This document shows positions 26,293-43,674 of a DNA stretch of 64,000 bases, one piece after another. A program made the translations under genes and the position numbers. The notes below the pieces were generated by a model. That model had not been told where the DNA came from. It did not search any database and was given only the letters and a program-made list of their open reading frames with translations. Position 1 is the first letter of the stretch. Each line of letters starts with the position of its first letter. Location of the stretch: contig JAYKAV010002662.1 of NCBI GenBank assembly GCA_035582835.1, positions 2,030,475-2,094,474 of the forward strand. Direction: 5' to 3'. The DNA comes from Phoebastria nigripes. Taxonomy: Eukaryota; Chordata; Aves; Procellariiformes; Diomedeidae.

Positions 26293-27662
26293 GTAACTTG
26301 TTTATCATTGTGGCAGATGCTTAAGTAAGAGCTTTCTCTGTCACACCTGTAGTGGAGACTGTGGCTTAGGACATGTTTTAATTTGCAGTTTGTGATTGTG
26401 CCATAAGACACCCCAGTGACTGAAGGGAACAATTCCCTTGTTATGAAAAACAAACAAAAAGTAAATAATATCATGGTATACCGATGCATTTGGAAAAGTT
26501 TCTTGGTAAATAGGTCTCTGTTTTCAAAGAAATGGTATTTAATATTCAAATATGAATTGAAAACAGACGTTGTCCTTGTCCAAGTTGACCACTAATGCAG
26601 CTCAGTACAGCTTCACTGATTTACTAGCAAATAACTCGACCCTTTGTGGGGGACGTTTTCTGCTGTTCTGTGTTGAGCAGTAACCTACTACCCAAAAGGC
26701 CATGGTGGAAATGAGTCAGTTTGCTCTCAAGAAAGATGTAGCCCAACATGAATTAGGGTGGCAAAACTAAGTCCTGACTAAATCACAAGGTGGCCGGCTT
26801 CTTCTGCACAACCCATTTCCTACTAGCATTGATTTCAGGGGGATAGCACAAATCTATTAGACAAGGCAGTATGAGTAATGCTGTTATAAGAAATGCCAAA
26901 GGGTTTATTCCTGCCTTGACACTTGCTGTGCTAAAAGGTGTTAATGAATAATCTTCTTCATGTGCATAAAGTAGCTTTCAAAACCTGAAGCTGGGGTCTG
27001 CTGACCACCTGCCTTGTTGTAGAAGCCAGCTGGAGTTATGATTGCTCAGACCCTCACCAGGTCATGCCTTAGACACACTGGAATGTTTTTGAAATTTTGA
27101 TTTCACAGAAATGAACAAAAAAAAACCAGCCCTGTTAGAATGCTGACCAAGGTCAGGTAACTTTTTTGTTGGGTTATGTGAAGCTTCTAATTCAGCATTT
27201 AAGCTTGGGTCAAGGTCACCAGAACAGTAGACTGCCAGCATTACAAGAGAGTTCAGAAAAGCACAGGCATGAAATAACAGTCAGCAAGGGAAATCAGAAA
27301 ATTTGAAATGGAAATAGAACTTTACTAATTCATTAAAAGACCTGTTTGTGGTCAGTTTTCTTTTTTTCTTTCAGGTTGTTTTTTTTTTTTGCTCTTTGAT
27401 TTACGAATAGTTAAAAATAGCGTTTCATCTGAATTGCAGCCAGCATGATTATTCACGGAAGAGCTACTTGACATTAGTAATTGTATCAGAATCTGGTCTA
27501 AACATTTCTGAATTGGGCCCAATCAAAAGCATGGGATTTAATAGCGCTGTGATTTTGGGCTGACTCATCTGAGAAGCTATTTTGGATTTTTCAAGGTATT
27601 ACTGTCAGTAACTAGGACTTTTTTTTCAGATCGGAATTGCATGAAAGCCATCAAAGAGCATT

Positions 27663-27677
27663 AAAAAAAAAAAAAAA
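27663..27677. repeat. Poly-A tract, 15 bases
   Basis: Fifteen A in a row, without recognisable retrotransposon sequence on its 5' side. Confidence 0.8.
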
Positions 27678-30519
27678 GATTAGTGGTCCTAGCTGGCTTT
27701 CTGTCTTTAAAAATACCTCTCTGTACCTGTAGATTATCAGATGGAAGCTGACTGAACAGCAATAGCCTGTTTTTACCATTTTGTAAGTATTTTCCATCAC
27801 AAAAGGAGTGATTTTGGAACTCATGGTGCCCTGCTCGTAATTTGAAGGCGATCCTCTGATTGTAGCTGTGCCTGGGCTCAGGTACCCATCTAGGAAGTAA
27901 CTTAGGAGAAAAGATGGGAAAGTTTCTGGACAAATGTTTTAAGTCTGAAAAATGCTGATTTTTTCCAAATGAAATTGTTTACGGGAACAAGGTAGGCTCA
28001 TGGAAAGTTTATAATTTTATTCTGCTAGAAGCAGTGGTTACCTCCAGTACAAAGGGGGATTTCTGCTTCACATGAGAAATCCACGCTTACATAGTGAACA
28101 GCCTGCTCATTAGGCTGTTCATGTGATGAATGAGGGATCTAAGCCCAAGTCTTTGGTCTTCCTGATCCAAATCTGAGTTGACAATGAGGTGGCCTGTGCA
28201 CCTGCATAACAGCACAGAGTGTGGACCAGACACCTGAAAGCTGGTAATGACCATACAGGTTGCGGGGTGAGAAGTAGCGTAAGAGTTTTTTGGCAGCACT
28301 CCTAAAAGATGCAACTAATAGCTCCCTCTGTCATGTCATGCTGGTGGCATTGTACTGCATGGGCACCTCTAAGCAGAGCTGCCATATGAGTATGTTAGCT
28401 CAGGGATCCTGGTACCATGCGGTATTGTATGCCTGAAGTCTGTTCCACGTACCTACTTCCTAAAATATACCCAAATCGCACACATTACCGTCTCTGAGCA
28501 CTGTATTGGTTTTAGCAAAAAGTAGTGGCTAACATGATATCCTTTTATCCCTTGACATGATTCTTTGGTGTTCAGCATTGAAATGCTTGGAGGGATAGAA
28601 CTTTCCTTTGTTGGAGTGGTACCTGACATACAAAGAGGCAGAGAGCTGGTTCTTACACTTCTATCTTCTCCTAGCATTATGTTCTTCTCAAATAGTTTGA
28701 TTAAATTAGTGTATTTCAAGTGAGCCCAGAATTTCTCTGAATTCCAGAATACAGTGGTAAACTGGGAACTGGTGTGGGTTTGTGTAACAGAGGCATTTAG
28801 AGGACAGGCAGTTACTTGCATCACTGTCCCATTACCTTTGGATAAATGGTTTACTGTCATGTTAGTCCATACCAAAACCTCATACATCCAAGAGCCTACA
28901 CCTACCAAACATCTCAGAAATGTGAGGGAAAGGGGAGATCTGGGAGTGGTTCATGTAAGAAATANCCTACAGTTCTGCTGCTCCATAGCAGGGATCTGGG
29001 CTAATAAAAACTTACAGAAAATGCCAAGAGGACCACAGTAGACTTAGCAGCTCTCTTCCTCCTGGCAGAGCCTGCTGCCAGCAGAGCCCCACTTCCAGCT
29101 GCTTGGGAATCCCGGCATCCCGGGAGTTGCACTTGATCTCCTCGCATATCACATGCAGCTCAAGTACCTCTGTTATGCCACCTTGAATTAGCAGCATCTG
29201 CTGTCTGTGTAACCTTGGCACTCACCCTCTTTCCTTCCCCAGCTTCCTTGCCTAAATATTATTTCTACTTGCAATAACATTGCATTACATTGCCATAGTG
29301 AGATGTCCTCTCTTGTCACTTCCCAGCTGTTGTTGTATGCTTCAAGACATGTTAGCGACCTTGACCACCTTTCAGCTATGGAAGCAGTTGGCCTGTGATT
29401 TTTTTTCGGGGGGGGGGATTGATAAAGCTCCATAGCTAAGCCTCTTTCTATACAACACATGGATTACATGTAGGGTAAAAACATTGCTTTTTGAAAATAA
29501 AGTAGTTTCTGAGGGTCATTCTCATCAGCAAATGTTGTGAAATTTGAGTCAAATTATCTGACATAAGGCTGAATAGCTAGCCTGGGAAAGGACAAGTCCT
29601 GGCTACCAGGCTGTCCTTTCACACAATTTTAAGTTCTTACCCAGCACAAGGCAATGCACATGGTGGTTTTTAAAATGGGAGAGATGGATCTGTCCATTAC
29701 CAAACATGATATCCTTTTGCTATAACAAATGAATGTCACTAAGGAAACTAAAAATGGCCATGATTTTGCCTATCAGAAATCCTTGTGTGGCCCCGTTATG
29801 ACCACAGCATTTAACTATCACACAGTATTTGTCACTAAGGTCAGAAAGTGCTATGAAGCATCAGTGGGGAACCTGCTGTGGACTGGATATCTAAATTTCT
29901 GCTGACATCAAAGGGTATTTAACCGCCTAAATATATTTCCAAAGTTGTTTTAATGCCTTGTTTAAGCTCATGAGAATCCAAGAGATCAAAATCTGCTCCT
30001 GCTTTTGCTGTCTGAGTCTCTTCAGCACGTTGGTCCCATCTGCACTGTAACACCTCCTCCCCTCACCTCCCTTTCATCAGATTGCCACTTTTAATCAGTA
30101 ATTCTAGTGGTATGGTAGTACCAAGGAAACATCCTTCCTCTATTCAAAAGGATGTGGAAACTATTGGTAATACCCTGCTAGAGTCATTAGTCCTGATCAG
30201 GGGTGCTGCCTGAGCTCAGCTAACACAATGTGATCAACCTAGGGCACTGGTGACTCATGGCCAATATATTCTGTATCATAAAAATCATTGGGAGAAATCA
30301 CCGGGGCATGTTTTAAGTGATTTTGAATGTTTTTTAATAGAGGAGTGAGAGGGGGAAACGGAAGGCAGAGCAGAAGAGGTTGGTGAGAAAAACAAGGGAG
30401 GAAAGTCTCCACGCAGCAGCTTATTGCTAGAAGTCTTGTTTAGCAGCTCCTTATTGCAGCTTTAAGAATTAAATGGGCTTTTTTAACAATTGCTTCGTTT
30501 TCATTTTGCTCCTTTTCAG

Positions 30520-30674
30520 TTTGTGTGCGATTCTTCCCATGCTGTTCAGTGGACGTCACAAAATTTCCAGGCAAAATTTGGTGGAGGCTGCGGAAAACCT
30601 GTTACAGAATCGTCGAACACAACTGGTTTGAAACTTTCATCATATTCATGATCCTGCTGAGCAGTGGAGCCCTG
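30520..30674 (+). CDS. SCN5A: Sodium channel alpha subunit, end of II-III linker and domain III S1 (human SCN5A exon 20 equivalent)
   Basis: A 155-nt exon: two bases of a split codon, then 51 codons. After the acceptor TCCTTTTCAG the product starts [11 protein letters not shown], runs through [20 protein letters not shown] and ends in the S1 helix [17 protein letters not shown] (residues 35-51 of the exon product). Human Nav1.5 reads GCVRRCPCCAVD and [18 protein letters not shown] here. The WW pair favours Nav1.5, since Nav1.8 has GW. The donor is CTG|GTAAAT. Length and phase (in at 1, out at 0) equal those of the vertebrate gene family. The split codon with the preceding exon reads GTT (Val) in place of the usual Gly, and one cysteine of the CPCC cluster is replaced by phenylalanine. 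Confidence 0.96.
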
Positions 30675-34751
<4,077 letters not shown>

Positions 34752-35960
34752 TAATGCCTAAGAACGGGCTGTTAAGTCTAGCAGCTTTGCATTTGCAAAA
34801 TGACAGCTGTCACTCTGATTCTGGGTAACAACCACAGGCAAAGCCAAAGGAGGTCTTGATATGTAACCGTGCATCCCCAGGAATCAGCGTGCCAGAGTGG
34901 AGAAGACCTCTTTGTGTCGTTACGTAGAGGTGTCACCCTGCTAATTTGAGTCACATTCCATTCTTGTCCCTAGGAACTCGTTCTTTCTTTTAGCATTTAA
35001 CATCTCGTTCCACACTCCCGGCTAGCACAAGGTCCGGTTACCTCCGACTGCTCCGCACATGACCTCGACACACAAGTCTTTCAGCAGATTAGAGAAGCTG
35101 TCCTTGGCGTAGTTTCCCAGCAAGGCTGCCAGCAGCGCGTAACAGTATGTTAAGTACCGTCTCCCAAGTATTTACCAGTGAAGGAGTCCAGAAGAAGGTG
35201 TGAATAGTTCTCTCCTCAAAGTGATTTCACTATTACAAAGCCTTACGAAATACTCTAAATCCTTGAAATATCACAATGCTTAGCTCTCCTATGAGGATAG
35301 TCCTTAAAAGNGAGTAATAAACAAAAGGGAGCTCATGCCCCAGGAGTCTTGCTAGTACCAGGCATGTCCCCTCCGAAGTTTCACATTGCCTGGATGTGGG
35401 ATCTGCCAAATTCAGGAAAAGCCAGCAACGCCGCATCCTCCAGATGAGGTTTAACATTCCATCACAGCGTATCAATAAGGAGGCAATTATCTCCCTGAGG
35501 CCATTTCTTATTAGCTTGAGGTACTAATGTGGAAGGCTGGCAGAGCCCTGACATGACTGTGTAACTTATTAAACTTTTGATAAATTATTTTTCCCCATTT
35601 TACATCTGAACCTTGANTCAGGGGAGAACTGCACTTTCTTTGGCCCCAGTCCAGGAAAGCACTTCAATGGGACGATTTACTTGTTTGAAGTTATGGACAT
35701 GTCTAAGTGCATTGCTGGATCAGAGCCTTTGGAAGCTTCTCCAGAGCTTTAATAAATTGATTTATGAAAAGGAAGTTCTTTACATAAATTGTAGGTCATA
35801 AATTCCTCTTTGCATACATGCTTGGAAACCTCTTAAAGGGAAGGCACTCATTTTTCACAGATTAGCTTCAACAGAAGAGGAAGGCCTGGTTTAATTATCT
35901 AACCACAAAATTGGAAACCACCAGTTCCTAAGTTATAGCCCAACCCCAAAAACTGTGCTC

Positions 35961-36050
35961 GCTGTGGTTTAGGTCGAGTGACATAGCTTTTCTTCCCTGG
36001 TTTCTCCGTGTGTAAAATGGGACTAATAGGACTCACCTAAAGTGTTATAT
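35961..36050 (+). repeat. MIR/CORE-SINE relic, sense
   Basis: GCTGTGGTTTAGGTCGAGTG, then TTTCTCCGTGTGTAAAATGG followed by GACTAATAG parallels the MIR segment 'gctgtgtgaccttgggcaagtcacttaac...cctcagtttcc...tctgtaaaatggggataat'. It is diverged and truncated at both ends. Confidence 0.6.
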
Positions 36051-39000
36051 GGGCTTCCAGGAATTTGTTATTGGAGTTACTGTTTTAATGAGCTTCTGAA
36101 GAGTAGGAGGGCTGGGTGAGGACTGAATATTGTCACAACTATAAGTAGGGGTCTTCCTAATAGGAACAATTTCACAATGAATTCACTGAAAGAGTTCGGA
36201 GCTCTGCTGCATCATTAACAGTTTGAAATGAGTTCCACGCTTGTTAGAAATGCATACTTTATAGCATGACATCTAATTAATACCAAAGAGAGTAAAACAG
36301 AAACTAAGGTAAATCCTGTGCTCCATGCGAAAAGCCCCCTTGGAACAGAAGCTACAGGAGAATGCAAAGTCAGTATGTAACCCAAAAATTTAGGCACATG
36401 TTTGCTTTTTAAATGTGGGGTTTGTGAGTATAATGACATATTGTAGAGGCAGCCACAGGTGGGCTGGGGAAAGGGGCTTCACCTCCCCTGCCACACATCC
36501 AGAGCACATATGGCATAAAACAGTGCTATGGGGAAAAGGGGACCACGGGCCNCTGAGACTCCCCTTATCCCCAGGAAATCCACCCCAGAGCCTTCTTACT
36601 GACCTAGAGGTTTTTATTTTCTTAACCCACATTTAAATGTTTTTGCAGGCTTCCGATCTAGCCAAAAAGTTGCCCCACCCTTGAGTTGTTTCAGTTATTA
36701 ATTGACTCTAGGAAATCGCTTGCCCTTTAGTGTTCTCAATGAATAAAGCTTTTCCCCATGCTCCATTCTTTTCTTCAAAGTCATTTCCCAATGCGGATTA
36801 TGAGAACCTGGTACAATATTTTTAGCGGGTTTAACAGATGCTCTTCTCCTACCCTATTGCTCACACACCCTGTCACTCTGAATTGGCAGAGTAACATGCT
36901 ATCATTTTTCCAGCACACTTTTTACTTCAATTTACATTTTCTTTTCGGTCCTTTGAGAACCAAATCACTGCAACTGAGCTGCAGAAGGGAGTGAATGGGT
37001 GAATTAGCTGCTCCAAAAGAAGCAGATGAACCACTTGTCTGATTTTCTCAAATTTATTTGTTTAAAATTATTCACTTAAAAATTCCTGATCTGCAAATTA
37101 TTCCTTAGCAGTTTGGTATCGGTATTCAAAATTCAAGCTGCGATGGTAGATTTTTCATTGGACATGTGAAACCATCTATCATCTGTGTTTTCTCATTGTA
37201 CAAATACAACTCAGAATCCTTTTTCTGTTGTGAATAATTCATAAAACCAGCTCAAAATTTGCAAGTATTCACTATTTCTAAATGGGAAGAGAACAGAGAG
37301 GGGATATAAGCATATTGCTGCTGAATTTTTTTTAAATTTTTTTTTTTTTGTACTTACCCTGCCTTGTGAAAGACCTTTGACACTGATTTGGGCCTGTGGA
37401 ACAGCAAAGGCTCCATCTCACAATTGTGGATTACTAAAGAAAATTCTGTCTTGCAAAGCCTGAACGCCAAAACACACAGTAATCCACAAACTGAGAGCTT
37501 TTTTGCTGGATGTAGAATCCCTAAAGGATGATCTCTGATAATGGGCTTCTCCGCATCTCAAAGAAGTGTGCTAGTGTAGCAAAACCNTAAGAGAGTGCTT
37601 TTAAATACCTTGCAATACAATCAAGTCCTAACAACAATGCTGCAACAGATTCCTTTGGCAGGAAGGGAGAAAGGAGTAATCAAACCACAAAATACAGGCT
37701 CATTTCAACTTAGAGCACCTGGGAAAGATGCCTTAGATGTCTGCTGAAATTTGGCTATACTGAACAAAAAGCATTAATGCATATCTATACATGTTACCTC
37801 CCTGCAAATAGCAAGTATACTGCTGAAAGTAACCCTCTCCTACACTGCAAATATAGCTTCTCTGTGCACATGAATTGGAGTGATGGCTACTCAGTCCACA
37901 GCTCTTTTCAAATGAGGGAAAAGCAGAGACCGTAGTATATCTGAAGTGTAGACAGACATCAATATCACCATCAGGAATGGTGTTTATGCACAATCCTCTT
38001 TGCTAGGATGCACAGGCAAATATTTTCACAAAGAATAGATATTTTCCAAGCATTCATGCAATCAAAACCTCTTCATATAAAGCAGATTAAACAAGGAGTC
38101 TGAACTTGGCCAGAGACGGAGGCGCATGGCATTCAAAACGAATGTTTATGAAAACTGCTCTCAACCAGGCGTGTCCTGCGACAGGCAGACAGTTGGGTTT
38201 TAAAACAAGGGGCGGATAAACTCCACCGGTTGTGCATTCTGGTGTCATGTTTGATGTTCCTTTCAATTGTTTCCTCTGACCTATAAATATTATCTTGAGC
38301 TTATCTAGTTTGAGTTTCAGCCAATTAATTCTGAGCTATGTCGCAGTCTCTGCTGACAGGGGATGGATTGTTCCATTGCAGTGGTCAGTTTGGGAAAGGC
38401 ATCAGCCTGGAGCTTAGCATCATTCAAAGACGGGAGGTGTTGCAGTCAACAGCTTCTTCACCCGCTGATCATGCATTGAAGGCAGAGGGGAGAGACCGGT
38501 ACCCTACAGAAGCTGTCACGAGAAAGCTCTCGGGAAAGGGCTGTAAAGTCCCTAACTCATTAGTAAGAATGCTCAGAAAAAAAGCACAGCCAAGTTTCAT
38601 TGCCTATGGCATACACAGAAAAATCCTCTTAAACAGGCACTAATGTCATCTCTCTACAAAAGTCCATTATCACAAATTCATCATCTCCATTGCAGCTTTT
38701 GGGTTCAATTTAATTGACCAAAAGTTAGTCCCGATACAGGCTTAAAAAAACTGATTGTCATTTACTGATTTCAGAGATGAGGGGAGGTGAGGGTTTCTCC
38801 ACCAATTCTTTCTAAGATTATCCCATCTTTCAAGGTTTGATACTTGGGAAAGCTAATTTTTTAAGCATATGCTTTTTTAAAGATGCTGGCAGCCTCCTTC
38901 CCCTTCAGTCATCTCCAGCAATGGGCCTTAACACGACGTCCTGCAGCGGGGAGGGAAAGATCATCTCTAGTTCTCAATTTTTGCCCCGATGCCCCACCAG

Positions 39001-40191
39001 TTTCTCTCCAGCTGAGTCACCACGGAGAAAGACTGCTCCTTCCATCCCTTTTCCCAGAGAGCCTGCTCTGCCGCCGTAGAGGCAGGGGCTCACAACAGCT
39101 TTAAGCAGTATATCTGTCTGCAAAATAGTTCAAGCAAGGCTCAGCAATGGATTTTGAGGCCAGACATCTCAAATGAGTTATTCAACAAGTCCACTAGGCA
39201 GGATTTTGTAGACGCTTTTATGAAAGTAAAATAATATGTAGGTTTCCCCCCTGCATTTTATGAATGGTTGTAACACAACACGTTTCTGGTGTTTGCCTGG
39301 AGCTGCTGAGTTTGCACCTGGAGATCTGTATTCCCCATTGAGCAGCTTTCCAAATTTCCTGTTCGCTGCCAAATTTCCTGTTTGCTTGTTTGAGAACTGC
39401 TCATGGATGTTCAGTCATTAAATGCACCGTCATTTTCACTGAATGCTTAAAAAAATACAGATACTACATTTTCCGAGATAGTTTCCTAGAAAGCACATGC
39501 TCTAAGATTTCTAGTTAGGACACTTCACTGCCAGACAAGTTAAAAAGCAGCTAATAATCTTTGAGTTTGAGATGAACAATTTAAAGAGTCTTTCTATCCC
39601 TAGTTAAAAATTGAGTTCAATTAAATTATGCCCTTGTGTTGGATTGTCTTTAAGTGACAATTAAAAACTTGCTGTGTGAAGTAAATATTGATGGCTTCTG
39701 ATTACTTTGTTTTTTCCATCTGTATTCCTTGTTGATTAGCAAGGTGATTTCTGTTTGCTTTACCCGTAATTACACAATCTGCTGTAATGTGTTGTTCCCA
39801 AACAGCACTGAAATCCAATTTGTATTCTTGGGAAATGATCCTAAAATCATGCGAATTTTGTCTAGTTTCTGTTCAGAAAAGCACACAGGAACGAAATGAC
39901 AAAAATACAGCCAAGGCAAAGTAAAAATAATATAGCTTGTCACTTGGAGAAGCATCTTAAGAGTGANCTTATTAGTGCTCTCTGTGAGTTATCAAAAATC
40001 CACGTGTTAAAACAGAGTACTATTACTTCAGAGTTCTTTTTTGACTAGTTTTCTTCCAGTTCCTCAAAGCAAATGCTCATGTGGGATTTTTGAAGATGTC
40101 TCAGTGCACATTCTTCTGGGCCTCTGCTGATGGCAGATAACTCATAGGAAATCGAATAGCTCTCCAGAAGCCAGGGAGCCTGGTTTTGAAN

Positions 40192-40214
40192 AAAAAAAAA
40201 AAAGAAAAAAAAAA
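40192..40214. repeat. Poly-A tract with one G interruption
   Basis: An A-run of about 13, a G, then about 9 more A, directly after an ambiguous base at 40191. Length is uncertain because of that ambiguous call. Confidence 0.7.
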
Positions 40215-41609
40215 TGCTGGTTTACTACATATTGGCTAATTCAGGATAAGTGAAAAAAAAAAATTCCACATGAAGATGAGATAAGTGGTTTTAATGTGTG
40301 TTAGCAGGTCAGCAGACGCTGTAAATCTCCCTTCTGCCTCCCCACGCTTTATCTCAACATAACACATGCAAAAACATCCAAATGTCTTGTCTTATCTTGG
40401 TTTGCACCTCATGTTAGTTACCACATAGATGCTAAAAGGAGAGCAACCGGGCTTTGCCAAGTGGAAGCACAAGCTGGGTTTCAGGCAAGGCACAGCAGGG
40501 CAAAGCACGCTGCAGCTGGAGGAAAAGGGACAGTAAATGAAGGTGAGGAGAACAGTCCAGCAGTAAGCGTAGCTCACTGCCTGCCTACACCTTGCGAAAC
40601 GGTTGCAATATGAAGAATTACTGCAATTACTGCAGAATTTCAATCGCTGAGGGAGAATTTCAACTTTTGAAAGTGGTGTAAAAAACCCATCTCAACTCAG
40701 ATTGTGCTGAACTAGGTTTACCAACCATTTTTATTTCTTGACGTTATTTAAAGATAGAGCGCATTTCAATGTCCTTTTTTAGAAGACTATGCTTAAAAAG
40801 AAAATAATTAATAAAACCCTTGAGCTCTTGCATGCATCTTGCTTGGCCCTTTCCATTGCTGCCAAATTCCTTAAACAGAGATGTTCTCCCTTGCACGGAG
40901 GATCACAGCTGGGATAGGGATGCAGACTGTATTTAACAGTCCAGACAGAGTCCCACATGCTCTGCAAGGACAGAGCAGGATCGTCCTACAGTTCCTCTCC
41001 CTGATGACCAGCACCTTTACAACCCCAACTGTTGCAGACTGCAAAACGTCTTCCCACCACCCTTGTGGCTCCATCCAGGGTGGCCAGGGGCTGCTCAAGA
41101 GACTGGTGCCAGGAGGAGGGGGAAGGAAGAAGTGAAGGGAGAGATGCAGCCTGCAGCGGGGTCAGGGATTCTTTATTAGGAGGGTGAGAGATCAAAGGAA
41201 TTGGGATGAAACTTCAAAGCTGTACCCCAGTGGTGTGGAGACTTTGTGCTGGCCTCCTACCCTGGTATGACTGGCTTTGGGGTGCTTTGTGCTAAGGCAA
41301 ATGAAGATGAGGACTCGTACTCGTAGTATGTACTCCTACTTGTACCATTGTCCTTTCTGGCAGAAATCAGGGAACCTATAATTCTTCAGAGTCCCTCTCC
41401 ATCTTAGCATATTCAATACANTATCAGGATCAACTCAGGTTCAAGAATCCAACTAAACAGAGATGATTTTCAGGCTAAGACTGTCATGTTTCCCACATCG
41501 ACTTGGTATTTTTCATATTGATTTGGAACATTTGATTAAATAAAAGCTTTAGGGAATCGAGCAAATCCAGAACAGCACCTTGTGGAAACAGCCCAAACAG
41601 ATTTTTCTC

Positions 41610-41643
41610 TTTTTTTTTTTTTTTGTTTTTGTTTTTGTTTTTG
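41610..41643. repeat. Poly-T followed by (GTTTTT)n
   Basis: Fifteen T followed by three GTTTTT units and a closing G. It resembles a decayed homopolymer; no attached retroelement recognised. Confidence 0.85.
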
Positions 41644-43635
41644 TGCATCGTGTCATATGTAAGTAAGGTTGATCCTAATCCTGCCCAGAAATAAGCATCC
41701 CTTCAGCTCAACACCTAAACTCCCACCGGCTGCGATGGAAATGGAGCAGAGTCAATGGGGCTGAGCCCCCAGGGAAATGTTCTCTCAGTAATCACTATGC
41801 GCACCCCTGGCATTATAACGCTATCTTCAAATAATAAATAATAATCAAGCATATTCCCGTCTACTCCTGACAACAGCATTCAGCATCAAGAAGGTACCCT
41901 GGGATGAATNGTGTGGTGTTTTTGGAGATTTTTTAAGGGGCAAATATCTTTCATCTTCAGCTGCCCTAAATAAAGGCTGTCTCTGCATGGCGTCTGGATG
42001 AGAAGCAGAATGTAGTTGATGATGAAGAAATTATTTTGCTCTAAATCCAGGCAGAAATACCAGACTTTTCAAGGCAGCTGCACCCCGCACAGCCACCACT
42101 GCTGCAACAAGGAGAAAGACTTTGGGTCTTGGCCAAGCTTTGGCTGATCAAGGAGTGTTATGTGGTCCCCAAAAGTCACAGCGATCCCTCATCCATCTCT
42201 ACCCAGTGCTGGTAAATGGGACTCAGAGGTCTGGCAAAGTTGTTTGTTTGCAGTGAAAAGGTGAATTGAGACAGGCTGAAAATCCATTTGGAAAGGGTGG
42301 GGTGGGAAAACTGCAAATCAGTAAGTCAGTTTGCCGTCTCGCTGGGTGTAAGCTCGCAGCAGCAGGTCGTTCGACTCGCCCTCAGAAATTAGCTGAGGTT
42401 TAATTCTTGATTCGCAGCCATCTGCCTTGGGAATTGACTGGAGTTGTTAGAAAAGCCTGGGCAGGTGTAAAGGAGGTGACAGATTAAGAGAACAGCAAGA
42501 CGTAAAGAGGTTCTTCTGGAAACCACCAGGAAGCAATTAGGATGCAGGAATGANTTATTTAAAAGCATTTAAGCCAACAGGAGTGGCACATGCTGTTTGC
42601 AACAAGGCTGCCCTCTGAAAAGGAAACATTGCCTCAAAAAGTGTGGACATGAGGACCAGGAAACAAGCTGAGAAGATGGAATATTAAGAGTTTCACAGGC
42701 TTAGTTTGCGTAGTAGATGGGGAAACAAAGAAATAAAAAAAGAAGAGGAAATGTCCTGGAGAAAACAACATGAGTGGGTGATGTAAAAGCCTTTTTTAAC
42801 CTAAGTTATAAGAAGTAGCGTCGGGCTTTCCAGGAGATAATTCTTGTTTATAATTAATCTAGGCACTCATACAGCCCATTGTATTATAATACACNAGAGC
42901 ACTCCACAAGCAGTAATGAACTCCACTGCCGGTGAGGGAAGCTGTTCATTAACTGGTTTGCAGACGCGCTTTCATCTCCATGCCGTGGACTAACTCCAGA
43001 GCAGCCCTAAGGAGTTTGTAGTCTTTACCTTAACGTGAGGGTTGTGATTCAAGGAAACAGGTAACAGAGGTGGGAATTTGGTTTAGGTCACCTTAGTCTC
43101 TCCCTAGTGTCCTAATTTTAAGACTTTCCTTTAACTTTATGCCCTTCATTCATAAAGTAACACATTCATAACATGCAATTTCTGGATTGGCAGGTGCAAT
43201 CGTACAGTTAGGCATCTATGGCAGAAAATGCAATGGCAGAGTGAAAGGGTAAAGAGATATTTTAAAAAAATAAGGCAATAATAAACGTCTGCTCAGAAAT
43301 GGTAGATGCTAAAGGGAATACCAACCTCATCACAAGCCCTTTTCTCCCAACCGTATTTCAGAGTGGCAATAAGAAGTTCCAAGTATTTCAATTTATTTGC
43401 AAATTCCCCTTTTCCTGTAGTTTTTCCAGTTAGCATTTGGGGTACAGACCTAATTTTGTTCCTTTTCAAATCAAGGGGAGCAACTCGGGACTGCAGGCCT
43501 GGCTCTTACAGACACTGGGCTGCTGCTCGGGCTGTGAAGATTTCTTTGGGTAATCCTATCCTTGGCAGCAATGGACAGGAGAAACCAGAGTGGATTGAAA
43601 AGAGGCACCCAAAGTAATCCAAGCTCTGTTTCTTC

Positions 43636-43638
<3 letters not shown>

Positions 43639-43673
<35 letters not shown>
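43639..43673. repeat. T28 directly joined to A7
   Basis: Twenty-eight T are followed at once by seven A. The junction can fold back over seven base pairs. No retroelement body was recognised on either side. Confidence 0.9.

Positions 43674-43674
<1 letters not shown>

Larger units (their letters stand above)
21485..30519 (+). other. SCN5A: Intron (9,035 bp) between the linker exon and the domain III S1 exon
   Basis: Starts GTAAGG and ends TCCTTTTCAG. Contents recognised are a short antisense CR1 fragment near 25.12 kb, a 43-base poly-T tract at 26249 and a 15-base poly-A at 27663. The longest uninterrupted frame in the window lies here on the minus strand (22798-23337), but its product resembles nothing I know. 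I see nothing else coding. Confidence 0.85.

Noticed and set aside
26103..26549. 148-codon minus-strand frame with a poly-lysine stretch
   Set aside because: The lysines are only the translated poly-T tract at 26249; an artefact.
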